The notes: generated from the letters alone by a model not told the origin. A DNA stretch of 64,000 nucleotides from Streptomyces sp. NBC_00554 (GCF_041431135.1 NZ_CP107799.1:9440501-9504500), one strand, 5' to 3'; shown: positions 50,404-59,349, counted from the first letter of the stretch. A program made the numbers and translations.

Positions 50404-51546
50404 TCAGGCGTGCAGCGTGGGCTGGACCTGGCGGAGGAAGGACGCGTTGTCCGGGGTGGCGCGCATCCGCTCGATGAGGGTTTCCAGGCCGGTCTGTCCG
50501 TCCCGTGTCTGCAGGGCGCGGCGCAGTCCTCGCATGGTGTTCAACTCGGTGGCGGGCACGAGGAGTTCCTCGCGACGGGTGCCGGACGGCGTGATGTCGA
50601 CGGCCGGGAACACCCGCCTGGAGGACAGGGTGCGGTCGAGGCGGAGCTCCATGTTGCCGGTGCTCTTGAGCTCCTCGAAGAAGTAGTCGTCGGCACGGGA
50701 GCCGGTCTCCACCAGGGCGGTGGCGAGGATGGTCAGCGAGCCGCCCTCCTCGGCAAGGCGTGCGGCACCGAAGAACCGCTTGGGGCCGTGCACCGCGGCC
50801 GCGTCGACGCCGCCGCTCAGGGTGCGGCCACCGGAGGAGGCCGCGTTGTTGTGCGCCCGGCACAGCCGGGTGAGCGAGTCCATCAGGATGACGACGTCCT
50901 CGCCCTGCTCGACGAGCCGCTTGGCGCGCTCGATGACGAGTTCGGCGAGTGCGATGTGCTGCTTGGGCGCCTGGTCGAAGGTCGAGGCGAAGACCTCGCC
51001 CCGGACCGAGCGCCGCATGTCGGTCACTTCTTCGGGCCGCTCGTCGAGCAGCAGCACCATCAGGTGGACTTCGGGGTGGTTGCCCGCGACGGCCGCGGCG
51101 ATCTGCTGGAGCAGCACCGTCTTGCCGGTCTTGGGCGGGGCGACGATCAGGCCGCGCTGGCCCTTGCCGACCGGTGACACCAGGTCGACGAGGCGTCCGG
51201 CGACACCGCTCGCGGGGTGCTCCAGGCGGAGCCGGTCGCGAGGGTGCAGCGGGGTGAGGTCACGGAAGTGCGGGCGGTGGCGCAGCTCTTCGGGCGTACG
51301 CCCGTTGATGCGCTCCACCTCGGCGAGGGCGCGGGGCCCGCCGCGTACGCCTTCGACGGTGTCGCCCTTGCGCAGGCCGTAACGGCGGATCAGCGCGGCG
51401 GAGACCTGGACGTCGGTCGGCGTGGGGAGGCAGCTCGCGGCGGCGCGCAGGTACCCCTGCCCGTTGTGCGCGATGTCGAGGACACCGGTGGCCTGGGCCG
51501 GGAGCTGCTGCTGTCGTACTGGAGGGTGTTCGAGTGTGGTGGTCAT
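50404..51546 (-). CDS. short Rho transcription terminator (paralogue)
   Basis: A 380-residue Rho. The N-terminal RNA-binding part (GVLDIAHNGQGYLRAA, then VSAALIRRYGLRKGDTV) is followed by the ATPase: Walker A VAPPKTGKTVLLQQIA, the LLLDERPEEVTDMRRSV segment, Walker B VVILMDSLTRLCRAHN, and RRVFPAVDITPSGTRREELL. It lacks the long Arg/Asp/Asn-rich N-terminal insertion that is typical of the main actinobacterial Rho, and the helical N-terminal module, so this is a second, compact rho gene. AAGGA precedes the ATG. It has a 305-base region upstream that could hold an autoregulatory leader. Confidence 0.88.
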   Translation of the reverse strand: MTTTLEHPPVRQQQLPAQATGVLDIAHNGQGYLRAAASCLPTPTDVQVSAALIRRYGLRKGDTVEGVRGGPRALAEVERINGRTPEELRHRPHFRDLTPLHPRDRLRLEHPASGVAGRLVDLVSPVGKGQRGLIVAPPKTGKTVLLQQIAAAVAGNHPEVHLMVLLLDERPEEVTDMRRSVRGEVFASTFDQAPKQHIALAELVIERAKRLVEQGEDVVILMDSLTRLCRAHNNAASSGGRTLSGGVDAAAVHGPKRFFGAARLAEEGGSLTILATALVETGSRADDYFFEELKSTGNMELRLDRTLSSRRVFPAVDITPSGTRREELLVPATELNTMRGLRRALQTRDGQTGLETLIERMRATPDNASFLRQVQPTLHA

Positions 51547-51850
51547 GATGGGTGGTCCTTTCAAGGACGGGTTCATGAGGTCATGAGGAAGGGAGGGGGG
51601 TGTGCCGGGGGAGGCGGCGTGCTCACGCATCCGTGCGGCGGGGAGACATCACAGCGCGTACGGCGGACGGCAGGAACTGCCTGTGGCCGTGCTCAAGAAG
51701 TGATGTGCTGGAAAGCTGTTCCGCCGGTCGGAAGTCGACGGGCGTGTCAGCGGGAAGAGATGAGATAAACACCGGCGCCCGAGACGGGGCGTACACAAGT
51801 GCTGATCGCACTGTAGCACCCCATGGCCGGGATCGGCTGTGATGTGTGTC
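51547..51850. other. 304-base gap before the short rho gene
   Basis: The gap holds no gene that I can support. It contains a stretch rich in C on the coding (minus) strand between about 51590 and 51700 (CCCCCGGCACACC-like runs), a feature of Rho loading sites, and a possible -10 element TACAGT on the minus strand near 51811-51816. Confidence 0.35.
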
Positions 51851-52720
51851 TCAGTGGCCCGCGAGCAGGCCGTACAGCAGCGGGATGCGGGGCTCGGTCT
51901 CCGGCAGCCGCCACCAGCCGGACGGGGTACGGGTCATCTGCGGCCACCGGGGCCAGGGCAGCTCGTCGCTCTCCCGCAGCCGCCGGATGCGCAGGCCCGC
52001 CCCGATCAGCGCGTTGATGACGTCGTCCAGCCCGTGCATCCACTCGTAGCTGTCGGTCGCGCCGCGCACGGCCGGACCGTCCGTGTAGGTGTACGTCGCG
52101 TCCCGGTGGACGGCGTCCCTGCCGCCCAAGTAGTCGTGCCGCAAACGCAGTTCACCACCCTCGTCCGGCGCCGGCTTGGGGCCCAGCGAGTTGAGCAGGG
52201 GATGGAACTCGGCGATGTACAACCGCCCCTCGGGGCGCAGGAGTTGGGCGATGGCGGTGGCCCAGCGGTCCAGGTCGGGCAGGTAGCACAGGGCGCCCTT
52301 GCCGGTGTACACGACGTCGAACCGCCGACCGCCCAGAGCTTCGACGGCGTCGTACACATTGGCCCGTACGTACGCGACGTCGGCGCCCGCCCGTGCCGCG
52401 ATGTCGGTAGCGGCCGCCACCGAGGCCTCGGAGATGTCGAGGCCGACGGCGCGGGCGCCGCGCTCGGCGAAGGCGATCGTCTCGGTGCCGAGGTGGCATT
52501 GGAGGTGGAGCACGTCGCGGCCGGCGAGTTCGCCGAGGTCCTCCCACTCGAAGGCGGCGAACCAGCGGGCCGGGTCGAGTTTCTCGTGCAGCCCGTAGAA
52601 CCGACTGGCGAGGTGAACGGGGGTACGCGCGTCCCAGTTGGCCTGGTTGGCCCGCATCATCCGCTCGTGCTCGTGCTCGTGCTCGCGTCCGTTCCGGTGC
52701 CCGCCGTCCATCTCGGTCAT
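51851..52720 (-). CDS. class I SAM-dependent methyltransferase
   Basis: A 289-residue cytoplasmic enzyme. The SAM motif is GRDVLHLQCHLGTETIAFAE, then ARAVGLDISEASVAAATDIA, and DVVYTGKGALCYLPDLDRWA. An N-terminal Glu-His repeat (EHEHEHE) precedes the conserved MMRANQANWDARTPVH opening. This is the generic methyltransf_11/25 group with unknown acceptor. The ATG at 52720 is used; longer frames have no ribosome site. It is divergent from the reductase gene at 52822. Confidence 0.82.
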   Translation of the reverse strand: MTEMDGGHRNGREHEHEHERMMRANQANWDARTPVHLASRFYGLHEKLDPARWFAAFEWEDLGELAGRDVLHLQCHLGTETIAFAERGARAVGLDISEASVAAATDIAARAGADVAYVRANVYDAVEALGGRRFDVVYTGKGALCYLPDLDRWATAIAQLLRPEGRLYIAEFHPLLNSLGPKPAPDEGGELRLRHDYLGGRDAVHRDATYTYTDGPAVRGATDSYEWMHGLDDVINALIGAGLRIRRLRESDELPWPRWPQMTRTPSGWWRLPETEPRIPLLYGLLAGH

Positions 52721-52821
52721 GGGGACATCCAATCGTGCGCGGCCGGGGAGCGGCGGGAAGAACTCCGGATCGGCGCGAGTTGGTGGGTGTCGAGTCGCCG
52801 ACCACGAGAGAGGGTCCTCGC

Positions 52822-53742
52822 ATGCGCGCACTGATCGTTGATCCCACGGCACTCGGAAGGCTGCGCCTGGGCGACGCCCCTGATCCCGTACCCGGGCCAG
52901 GGCAGGTCCTGGTCGAGGTCCGGCACACGTCCCTGAACGCGGCCGAGCTCTTCTTCGCGGAGCGGGCCGCGCCCGGCGAGGTCATCGGCTTCGACGCGGC
53001 AGGGGTCGTCGTGACGGCCTCCGCGGACGGCACCGGCCCTGCCGTCGGCAGCCGGGTGGTGGGATTCGCGGAAGGCGGCGGGTTCGGCGCGCTGCGGGCC
53101 ATGGATGTGGCGGACGTGGCAGTGGTGCCCGACGGTGTCGAGCTCGGCGCGGCGGCCACGCTGCCGGTCGCCGCGGGCACGGCTCTGCGGGCCCTGGAAC
53201 AGGCGGGGTCGCTGCTCGGCCGCAGGGTGCTGGTGACCGGCGCGTCAGGTGGCGTCGGGGGCTTCGCGGTGCAGCTCGCGGCGCTCGGCGGCGCGTACGT
53301 CATCGGAGTGGCCGGTTCCGAGGAGAGCGCCCGTGGTCTCGCCGAGCTCGGGGCGGACGAGGTGGCGATCGGGCTCAGCGGGGTGACCCTCCCGGTCGAC
53401 GTGGTGGTGGACACGGTAGGCGGAGATCAACTGGTCGCCGCCTACGGCCTGCTCGCCCCCGGTGGCAGCCTCCAGAGCGTCGGCTGGGCCGCCGGACACG
53501 AAGCCTCACTCCCCGTGGGCTCCACACTGGGCAGCCCCACCCCCAAGACGATCGTCTCCGTCTACAACGGCGCCGGACTCACCGACCGCCGGGCGCAGTT
53601 GGACCGGCTGCTCGCCCTGGTCGCGGCGGGGAGGCTGCGCGTGCAGGTCGGCTGGCGCGGGCCGTGGGACAAGATCGCGGACGCGGTGGAGGCACTGGGG
53701 AACCGGCGGTTGCGGGGGAAGGCGGTGCTGGACGTCGGGTGA
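52822..53742 (+). CDS. zinc-independent quinone-oxidoreductase-like MDR protein
   Basis: A 306-residue medium-chain reductase: PGPGQVLVEVRHTSLNAAEL in the N-terminal catalytic domain, GEVIGFDAAGVVVTA, the NADPH site VTGASGGVGGFAVQLAA (AxxGxxG) and GWRGPWDKIADAVEAL near the end. It has no zinc-binding Cys cluster, so it belongs to the quinone-oxidoreductase branch using NADPH. GAGAGGG precedes the ATG at 52822. It is divergent from the methyltransferase, with 101 bases between. Substrate unknown. Confidence 0.88.
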   Translation: MRALIVDPTALGRLRLGDAPDPVPGPGQVLVEVRHTSLNAAELFFAERAAPGEVIGFDAAGVVVTASADGTGPAVGSRVVGFAEGGGFGALRAMDVADVAVVPDGVELGAAATLPVAAGTALRALEQAGSLLGRRVLVTGASGGVGGFAVQLAALGGAYVIGVAGSEESARGLAELGADEVAIGLSGVTLPVDVVVDTVGGDQLVAAYGLLAPGGSLQSVGWAAGHEASLPVGSTLGSPTPKTIVSVYNGAGLTDRRAQLDRLLALVAAGRLRVQVGWRGPWDKIADAVEALGNRRLRGKAVLDVG

Positions 53743-53977
53743 CGCCCTCACCGACATGTCCGACGCCCGTAGCCCGCTCAACAGCCCTTCGAGGGCGCCG
53801 GGTTGACCGTACGGCCCGAGAGGGCCCGCTGACGGCCGGCCAAGGCGCGATCGTCCTTCCCGGTTACCCGGCCGCCGGGCGCGACGCGGCCGGAATCGAC
53901 CGCCCGGGAACCTCCCCTGGCTGACGCCGCGCATACCAGCCATACGACACCGCGATGGCCCTGAGCCGACCCTTTTC

Positions 53978-54006
53978 TTGTTCTGGTCAAAGGCCGTACC
54001 TACGCT
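53978..54006 (+). promoter_or_regulatory. promoter of the SDR-VOC-MFS operon
   Basis: TTGTTC (53978-53983) and TACGCT (54001-54006) are 17 bases apart, 37 bases ahead of the SDR ATG. The rest of the 300-base gap before it (53743-53977) shows no other feature that I can support. Confidence 0.45.
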
Positions 54007-54042
54007 TCCAGCACCGCACACCGGCGGCACTGGACAAGGGAC

Positions 54043-54822
54043 ATGGCAATCATGGGTCGACTGGCCGGGAAAATCGCTTTCATCAGCGGCACGGGGGCTG
54101 GAATGGGGCGGGCCGCGGCTCAGATATTCGCCGACGAAGGCGCCACCGTATTCGGTTGCGACATCGACTCCGACGCCGCTGCCGAAACGGTCGAACTCGT
54201 CGAGAAGGCCGGCGGAGTCATGAAATCCCTAGCCCCCGTGGACCTGTCCACCGAAGCGGGCGCCCGGGAGTGGATCGGCGCGGGCATCGCGGCCTTCGGC
54301 GGGATCGACATCCTCTACAACAACGCCTCCGCCCTGCGGAACGGGCCGTTCGAGACCATGCCCGCCGAGGACTGGTACTTCACCATCAGGAACGAGCTCG
54401 ACATCCCGTACTTCTGTACGCAGGCGGCCTGGCCGCACCTGATCGCCCGCGGCGGCGGAGCCGTCCTCAACGTCGCCTCGGTGGCCGCGGTGCGGGGCGC
54501 GCCGTTCATGCCGATGGTGCCGCACGGCGCCGCCAAGGGTGGGGTGCTGGCGATGAGCAAGCACCTGTGCGCGGCAGGCGCCCCGCACCGCATCCGCGTC
54601 AACACGATCTCGCCCGGCATGACCCGTACGTCCGCGACCGCGCCCTTCCTCGACGATCCCGACGGGCCGAAGGCGCAGTTGGAGGCGCGGATCCCGGTCG
54701 GGCGGGTGGGGCAGCCCGAGGACATCGCGCGGGCCGCGGCCTTCCTCTGCTCCGAGGAGGCCGCGTTCGTCAACGGCGCGAACCTCATGGTCGACGGCGG
54801 CGACAGCGCGATGGCGGGCTGA
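54043..54822 (+). CDS. short-chain dehydrogenase/reductase with His in place of the catalytic Tyr
   Basis: A 259-residue SDR. The cofactor site is SGTGAGMGRAAAQIFADEGA (TGxxxGxG), the NNAS-like motif is LYNNASALRN, the catalytic Ser is in VASVAAVRG and the C-terminal NGANLMVDGG closes the fold. The YxxxK motif reads VPHGAAKGG, so the expected Tyr is His; the Lys is kept. The enzyme could be inactive as a dehydrogenase, or use His as the acid. It is the first of three tightly linked genes. A second in-frame ATG lies nine bases downstream. Confidence 0.85.
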   Translation: MAIMGRLAGKIAFISGTGAGMGRAAAQIFADEGATVFGCDIDSDAAAETVELVEKAGGVMKSLAPVDLSTEAGAREWIGAGIAAFGGIDILYNNASALRNGPFETMPAEDWYFTIRNELDIPYFCTQAAWPHLIARGGGAVLNVASVAAVRGAPFMPMVPHGAAKGGVLAMSKHLCAAGAPHRIRVNTISPGMTRTSATAPFLDDPDGPKAQLEARIPVGRVGQPEDIARAAAFLCSEEAAFVNGANLMVDGGDSAMAG

Positions 54823-54828
54823 GCGCCC

Positions 54829-55266
54829 GTGACCACACGACTCGACCACGTGGGCGTCAACGTACGCGACCTGCCTGCCCAAACCGCCTGGTACCAGAAG
54901 GCGTTCGGCCTGAAGACCGTCTTCGAGTTCACCCTCGAAGGGCCCGGGCTGAGCGCCGTGGTCCTGGAGCATCCGCACGGCTGGCGCCTCGAACTGCTCG
55001 CCAGGCCCGGCTCCACGCCCGGGCTGCGCGCGCCCGACCCGCTGACCGCCGCCCTCACCGAGGGATACGGGCACTTCGCGGTCACCACCCCTGAACTCGA
55101 CCCCGTCCACGCGGCCCTGGTGGCCCACGGAGCGGGTGAGGCCATGGAGCCGGGGCCGTCCCCCGAACCCGGTATTCGCATGGCCTGGGTCACCGACCCC
55201 GAGGGAAATCTCATCGAACTCATAGAGAAAAACGTCGAGCACGACCATCTGAAGAACGCAGAGTGA
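54829..55266 (+). CDS. VOC-family dioxygenase/lyase-like protein
   Basis: A 145-residue VOC protein: LDHVGVNVRDLPAQTAWYQK with the first metal His, GYGHFAVTTPELDPVHAAL with the second, and WVTDPEGNLIELIEK with the last Glu. All three metal ligands are kept, so it can be an active metal enzyme. GTG start six bases after the SDR gene. Its role with the SDR and the transporter is not known. Confidence 0.88.
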   Translation: MTTRLDHVGVNVRDLPAQTAWYQKAFGLKTVFEFTLEGPGLSAVVLEHPHGWRLELLARPGSTPGLRAPDPLTAALTEGYGHFAVTTPELDPVHAALVAHGAGEAMEPGPSPEPGIRMAWVTDPEGNLIELIEKNVEHDHLKNAE

Positions 55267-55277
55267 GGGCACGTACG

Positions 55278-56819
55278 ATGACGGATTCGATCTCCTTGAA
55301 CTCCCTGAAAAGACTGGACAGAGGGACACTCATAGCCTGCTGTCTCGCAGTGGCCGCGGCGCAGTTGTGTATTACCGTTCCCTCTCCCATCAACGGGGAA
55401 ATTCAGGCCGCTTTCGGGGCCTCGGGTTCCCAGGTGGCCTGGGTGACCTCCGCCTTCATTCTGCCCACCGCGATTCTCGAGCTGAATTTCGGTGTACTGG
55501 GAGACCTGTTCGGCCGCAAGCGCCTGCTGGTGCTCGGCGGGCTGGTCCTCGCGCTCGGTGAACTCCTCAACGCCACCGCGCAGAACATCACCATGATGTG
55601 GACGGGCCAGGCTCTCGCGGGTGTCGGTGCCGCCGCGCTCTTCCCCAGCTCCCTCGCCGTCATCGCGGCCGCCACTCCCGACGGGAAGGACCGTGCGAAG
55701 GCGGTCTCCACCTGGGCGCTCAGCATCTCGCTCGCCTCCGCCGTGGGCCCTCTGTCCTCCGGGATTCTCGCCACGGTCGCCGACTTCCGCTGGGCGTTCG
55801 TGCCACCGGTCGTCCTCGGTCTGGTGGTCGCGGTCGCGTGCTGGAAGCTGGTCACCGACTCCAAGGCCCCCGAGGGCCGCAGCCTGGACTGGCCTGGGCA
55901 GATCACCATCGCCGTCGGTCTCACCGCTCTGCTCTGGGGCATCATCGAGGGCGGCGAGCGCGGCTGGAGCAGCCCGGCGATCGTCGGCTCGCTGGCCCTC
56001 GCGGCCGTGGCCCTCGTCGGATTCATCGTCGCGGAGACCCGCGCCGCCTCACCCATGTTCAACCTGGACCTGCTGAAGATCCCGTCGTTCGCCGCTGCCG
56101 CCGTCGTCGCGCTCGCCGGCATGTTCGGCTTCATCGGCACCGCGTACTGCGTCTCGATCCGGCTCGGCGCGGTGATGCACCTGAGCGCGCTGCGGGCGAG
56201 CATGCCGTTCGTGATCCTCCAGCTGATCCCGCTGCTCCTTGCGCCGGTGCTCAGCAAGATGCTCACCCGCGTCGACGCCCGCTGGCTCCTGATGGGCGGC
56301 CTGCTGCCGATGGCCGCAGGACAGTTCTGGATCGCCGCGCTCCCCATCACCACGACCTCCCTCGCCGCCTTCATCGGCCCGGTGCTGCTGCTCGGCATCG
56401 GCTTCATCTGCGTCGTGTCCTCGCTGACCTCGGCCGCAGTGAACGCCGTACCGATCCACATGACCGGGATGGCCAGCGGCGCCACCAGCCTGGTGCGCGA
56501 GTTCGGCCAGGGCCTCGGCCCGGCCGTGATCAGCACCATCGCGATGAGCGCCGCGTCCTCGGCCCTTGTGGGCAAGCTCAGCGGGGCGGACGCGGGCATG
56601 GAGGCGGCGGCCGGTCCCCTCGCCGTGGTGAACGCGGGCAGCGACAGCGCCAGGGCGGCGGCCCAGACCGCGCTCGGCCACGGCATGGCCATCGGCGTGG
56701 TGATCTGCGGCTGTGCCTCACTGCTCGGTGCGCTGGTCACCCTGCTGCTGGTGCGGAAGAACACCGCACGCTCGACGGTCGGCGTCACAGGTGAGACGGC
56801 GGAGGCGGCGGCCGTCTAG
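55278..56819 (+). CDS. MFS transporter, DHA2 (14-segment) type
   Basis: A 513-residue membrane protein with about 14 hydrophobic segments. Supporting sequences are WVTSAFILPTAILELNFGVL, GDLFGRKRLLVLGGLV (the MFS motif A) and GQALAGVGAAALFPSSLAVI (motif C-like). This group exports drugs or small molecules by proton antiport. The ATG at 55278 has GAGGG upstream; a GTG at 55263, overlapping the VOC stop by GTGA, is an alternative. It likely exports the substrate or product of the SDR/VOC pair, or resistance function. Confidence 0.88.
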   Translation: MTDSISLNSLKRLDRGTLIACCLAVAAAQLCITVPSPINGEIQAAFGASGSQVAWVTSAFILPTAILELNFGVLGDLFGRKRLLVLGGLVLALGELLNATAQNITMMWTGQALAGVGAAALFPSSLAVIAAATPDGKDRAKAVSTWALSISLASAVGPLSSGILATVADFRWAFVPPVVLGLVVAVACWKLVTDSKAPEGRSLDWPGQITIAVGLTALLWGIIEGGERGWSSPAIVGSLALAAVALVGFIVAETRAASPMFNLDLLKIPSFAAAAVVALAGMFGFIGTAYCVSIRLGAVMHLSALRASMPFVILQLIPLLLAPVLSKMLTRVDARWLLMGGLLPMAAGQFWIAALPITTTSLAAFIGPVLLLGIGFICVVSSLTSAAVNAVPIHMTGMASGATSLVREFGQGLGPAVISTIAMSAASSALVGKLSGADAGMEAAAGPLAVVNAGSDSARAAAQTALGHGMAIGVVICGCASLLGALVTLLLVRKNTARSTVGVTGETAEAAAV

Positions 56820-56835
56820 TACATAGGCATACGAG

Positions 56836-56868
56836 GAGGGAGCCGGGGCCGAACGCCCCGGCTCCCTC
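56836..56868. terminator. intrinsic terminator after the MFS gene
   Basis: A perfect 14-bp stem (GAGGGAGCCGGGGC) with a 5-base loop, 17 bases after the stop. Confidence 0.85.
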
Positions 56869-56903
56869 GTGTGTCCGTCCATGCGCAAGAGAACCTGGAA
56901 GGG

Positions 56904-56930
56904 TGTCGATTCGGCGCCTGCCCGTTCGTC
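56904..56930 (+). promoter_or_regulatory. ECF42-type promoter 1
   Basis: TGTCGA (56904-56909) and CGTC (56927-56930) are 17 bases apart and followed by GGTGGGGTG. This fits the TGTCGA / CGTC signature that I recall for ECF42 sigma factors. It lies 37 bases before the first DGPF gene. Confidence 0.75.
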
Positions 56931-56967
56931 GGTGGGGTGTGGAAGCTCAAGAGCACCAGGAGGAACC

Positions 56968-57705
56968 ATGAAGTACATGCTGCTGGTCTGCGGTGACGAC
57001 ACCGTCGACGCCTCCGGCATGGCGCCCGTCGAACCCTGGGTCGAGGAACTGGGCGCCGAGCGCGGCGTACGGCTGCACGGCCACCGGTTGCGGCTCCCCG
57101 CCGACGCGGTCACCGTCCGCGTACGCGACGGCGAAGTGCTACGCACCGACGGGCCGTTCGCGGAGACCAAGGAGTACATCGCCGGGTACGACATCCTCGA
57201 CTGCGACACCCTGGAGGAGGCCGTCGAGGCCGCTGCCAAGCACCCCGTGGCGACCATCGGCGCCATGGAGGTGCGCGCGTTCTGGGACGACGAGGACGCC
57301 GAGGCGGAGATCCGCCGGATCGACGCGGAACTCACCGCGGCCGGCCGGGAGCGGGACTTCGACCGGGCGATGGCCTGTTACGCGCCCGATGTTGAGGTCT
57401 TCCACCCCGTGAGCGGCCTGGAGCAGAGCGGGATCGAGGCGCTCCGCAAGGCGGAGGAGCTGTGGTTCTCGACGCTGACCGGACCCGTGGAGCGCGAGGT
57501 GCTCGACTTCCGCGTCCGGGTCGACGAGAGCGTCGCGTTCAGCCACGCGCTCGTGCGGATGCGCGCCACGCTCGTCACCGGTGAGCCCCTGGACGCAACG
57601 GCGCGGGTGACCACCGGTTACCGCGCCGCCGGCGACCGCTGGCAGATCGTCCACCAGCACACCTCGGTTCCGTTCGACGCCGGAATCACGGAGGCCCGGT
57701 CATGA
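56968..57705 (+). CDS. DGPF/YCII-domain protein fused to a SnoaL-like domain
   Basis: A 245-residue soluble protein. Residues 1-100 are the YCII/DGPF domain (MKYMLLVCGDD at the start, LRTDGPFAETKEYIAGYDIL at about residue 53). Residues about 110-245 are a SnoaL/NTF2-like domain (MACYAPDVEVFHPVSGL, HALVRMRATLVTGEPLDATA). DGPF proteins are the standard partners of ECF42 sigma factors. AGGAGG lies five bases before the ATG. The stop overlaps the next start (ATGA). Confidence 0.9.
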   Translation: MKYMLLVCGDDTVDASGMAPVEPWVEELGAERGVRLHGHRLRLPADAVTVRVRDGEVLRTDGPFAETKEYIAGYDILDCDTLEEAVEAAAKHPVATIGAMEVRAFWDDEDAEAEIRRIDAELTAAGRERDFDRAMACYAPDVEVFHPVSGLEQSGIEALRKAEELWFSTLTGPVEREVLDFRVRVDESVAFSHALVRMRATLVTGEPLDATARVTTGYRAAGDRWQIVHQHTSVPFDAGITEARS

Positions 57706-58043
57706 AGTACGCGCTGTTCATCTGCACCCCCGTCGGCGGCGAGGAGCTCAGCCCCCAGGAGATCGCCGACGACCCCCGCTTCCTCTCGTACATCGAGGAG
57801 GTGCGCGGCCGCGACATCGTGAAGGGCGGCGCACGGCTGCGGCCGGCCACCGACGCCACCACCGTCCGCGTACAGGGTGACGAAGTGCTGCTCAGCGATG
57901 GGCCGTTCGTGGAGTCCAAGGAGTACGTCGCGGGCATCGACATCATCGAGGTCGCCGACCTCGACGAGGCCATCTCGCTCGCCTCGCGGCACCCCGCCGC
58001 GCTGGGCGGCGGCTCGGTCGAAGTGCGTCCGGTCTGGGAGTGA
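57702..58043 (+). CDS. DGPF/YCII-domain protein
   Basis: A 113-residue single-domain protein (MKYALFICTPVGGEELS at the start, LLSDGPFVESKEYVAGIDII in the middle). The core is clearly related to the fusion protein just upstream, and the two may form a pair. The ATG overlaps the upstream stop (ATGA) and the sigma factor starts seven bases after its stop. Its biochemical role is not established. Confidence 0.9.
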   Translation: MKYALFICTPVGGEELSPQEIADDPRFLSYIEEVRGRDIVKGGARLRPATDATTVRVQGDEVLLSDGPFVESKEYVAGIDIIEVADLDEAISLASRHPAALGGGSVEVRPVWE

Positions 58044-58050
58044 GCCGCCG

Positions 58051-59301
58051 GTGAACGACGTCGAGGAGGCGGTTGCCGCCGCCTTCCGGGAGGAGTGGGG
58101 CCAGGTCGTCGCCACCCTGATCCGGGTGACCGGCGACTGGGACCTCGCCGAGGAGTGCGCGCAGGACGCCTTCGCACGGGCCCTGGACCGGTGGCGGCGC
58201 GACGGCGTGCCGAGCCGCCCCGGCGCCTGGCTGACCACGACGGCCCGCAACCGCGCCCTGGACGTGCTGCGCAGGGAGGCGGCGGGCGCGGCGAAGCTGC
58301 GGGAGGCGGCTGTGCTGGCACGGGACGAGGGGCCGTACGACCAGGACGGCTCGGACGACGAGAGTGAAGTGGGGGACGACCGGCTGCGGCTGATCTTCAC
58401 CTGCTGCCACCCGGCGCTCCCGATCGAGGCGAGGGTGGCGCTGACGCTGCGTACCCTCGCGGGGCTGACCACACCCGAGATCGCCCGCGCCTTCCTCGTC
58501 CCCGAGGCGACGATGGCGCAGCGCCTGGTCCGCGCCAAGCGGAAGATCCGCAACGCGGGCATCCCCTACCGCGTACCGCCCGCGCATCTGCTGCCCGAAC
58601 GCACGACGGGCGTCCTCGGCGTGGTCTACCTGCTTTTCAACGAGGGGTACGCCGCCACGTCCGGGGCCGATCTGCTGCGCACGAACCTGTGCGCGGAGGC
58701 CCTCCGGCTCGCCCGCGTCCTCGCCCGCCTGATGCCCGACGAACCCGAAGTGCTCGGTCTGCTCGCGCTGTTGCTGCTGCACGACGCCCGGCGCGGCACA
58801 CGGGTCGACGCGACGGGCGAGCTGGTGACGCTGGAGGACCAGGACCGTACGGGCTGGGACAGGGCCGCGGCCGACGAGGGCGCCGCCCTGCTGGAGACGG
58901 CCCTGCGGCGCGGACGTCCGGGGCCGTACCAGATCCAGGCGGCCATCGCGGCCTGCCACACCACCGCCGCCACGGCCGAGGAGACGGACTGGGCCGACAT
59001 CGCGGCGCTGTACGGGGAGTTGGCCCGCTTCGTGCCCTCCGCCGTGGTGCGGCTGAACCGCGCGGTGGCCGTCGGTATGGCGGAGGGGCCGGAGGCGGGC
59101 CTGGCGCTGGTGGCGGAGTTGGAGGGGGAGGGCGAGCTGGACGGCTATCACCTGCTGCCGGCCACCCGTGCGGATCTGCTGCGCCGCGGCGGGCGTACGG
59201 CGGAGGCGGCCCAGGCGTACGGCAGGGCCTTGGAGTTGGTGGAGAACGAGGCGGAGCGGCGGTTCCTGGAGAGGCGGCTCGCGGAGTGTCGATCGGCTTA
59301 G
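58051..59301 (+). CDS. ECF42-group sigma factor with TPR-like C-terminal extension
   Basis: A 416-residue sigma factor. Sigma region 2 is VAAAFREEWGQVVATLIRVT and WDLAEECAQDAFARALDRW; region 4 is RVALTLRTLAGLTTPEIARA followed by FLVPEATMAQRLVRAKRKI. Residues about 190-416 are a long helical extension (VYLLFNEGYAATSG, then VVRLNRAVAVGMAEGPEAGL and LLPATRADLLRRGGRTAEAA) that is typical of the ECF42 group. No anti-sigma factor is present; the extension is thought to control activity. Because ECF42 promoters lie before the DGPF operon and after this gene, it probably regulates its own locus. Confidence 0.92.
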   Translation: MNDVEEAVAAAFREEWGQVVATLIRVTGDWDLAEECAQDAFARALDRWRRDGVPSRPGAWLTTTARNRALDVLRREAAGAAKLREAAVLARDEGPYDQDGSDDESEVGDDRLRLIFTCCHPALPIEARVALTLRTLAGLTTPEIARAFLVPEATMAQRLVRAKRKIRNAGIPYRVPPAHLLPERTTGVLGVVYLLFNEGYAATSGADLLRTNLCAEALRLARVLARLMPDEPEVLGLLALLLLHDARRGTRVDATGELVTLEDQDRTGWDRAAADEGAALLETALRRGRPGPYQIQAAIAACHTTAATAEETDWADIAALYGELARFVPSAVVRLNRAVAVGMAEGPEAGLALVAELEGEGELDGYHLLPATRADLLRRGGRTAEAAQAYGRALELVENEAERRFLERRLAECRSA

Positions 59302-59313
59302 GGCGTGTTCGTC
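59287..59313 (+). promoter_or_regulatory. ECF42-type promoter 2
   Basis: TGTCGA (59287-59292) and CGTC (59310-59313) are again 17 bases apart and followed by the same GGTGGGGTG as promoter 1. It overlaps the last codons of the sigma factor gene and lies 37 bases before the small gene at 59350. Confidence 0.75.
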
Positions 59314-59349
59314 GGTGGGGTGCAAGGACCCGACGACACAGGAGGCCCG

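Noticed and set aside
51623..51811. A 62-codon frame as leader peptide for the short rho
   Set aside because: No ribosome site, no known leader pattern and no repeated control codons; kept only as part of the upstream region.
53743..53977. A small gene in the gap before the SDR
   Set aside because: Short frames on both strands have no ribosome site, and no family pattern could be seen.
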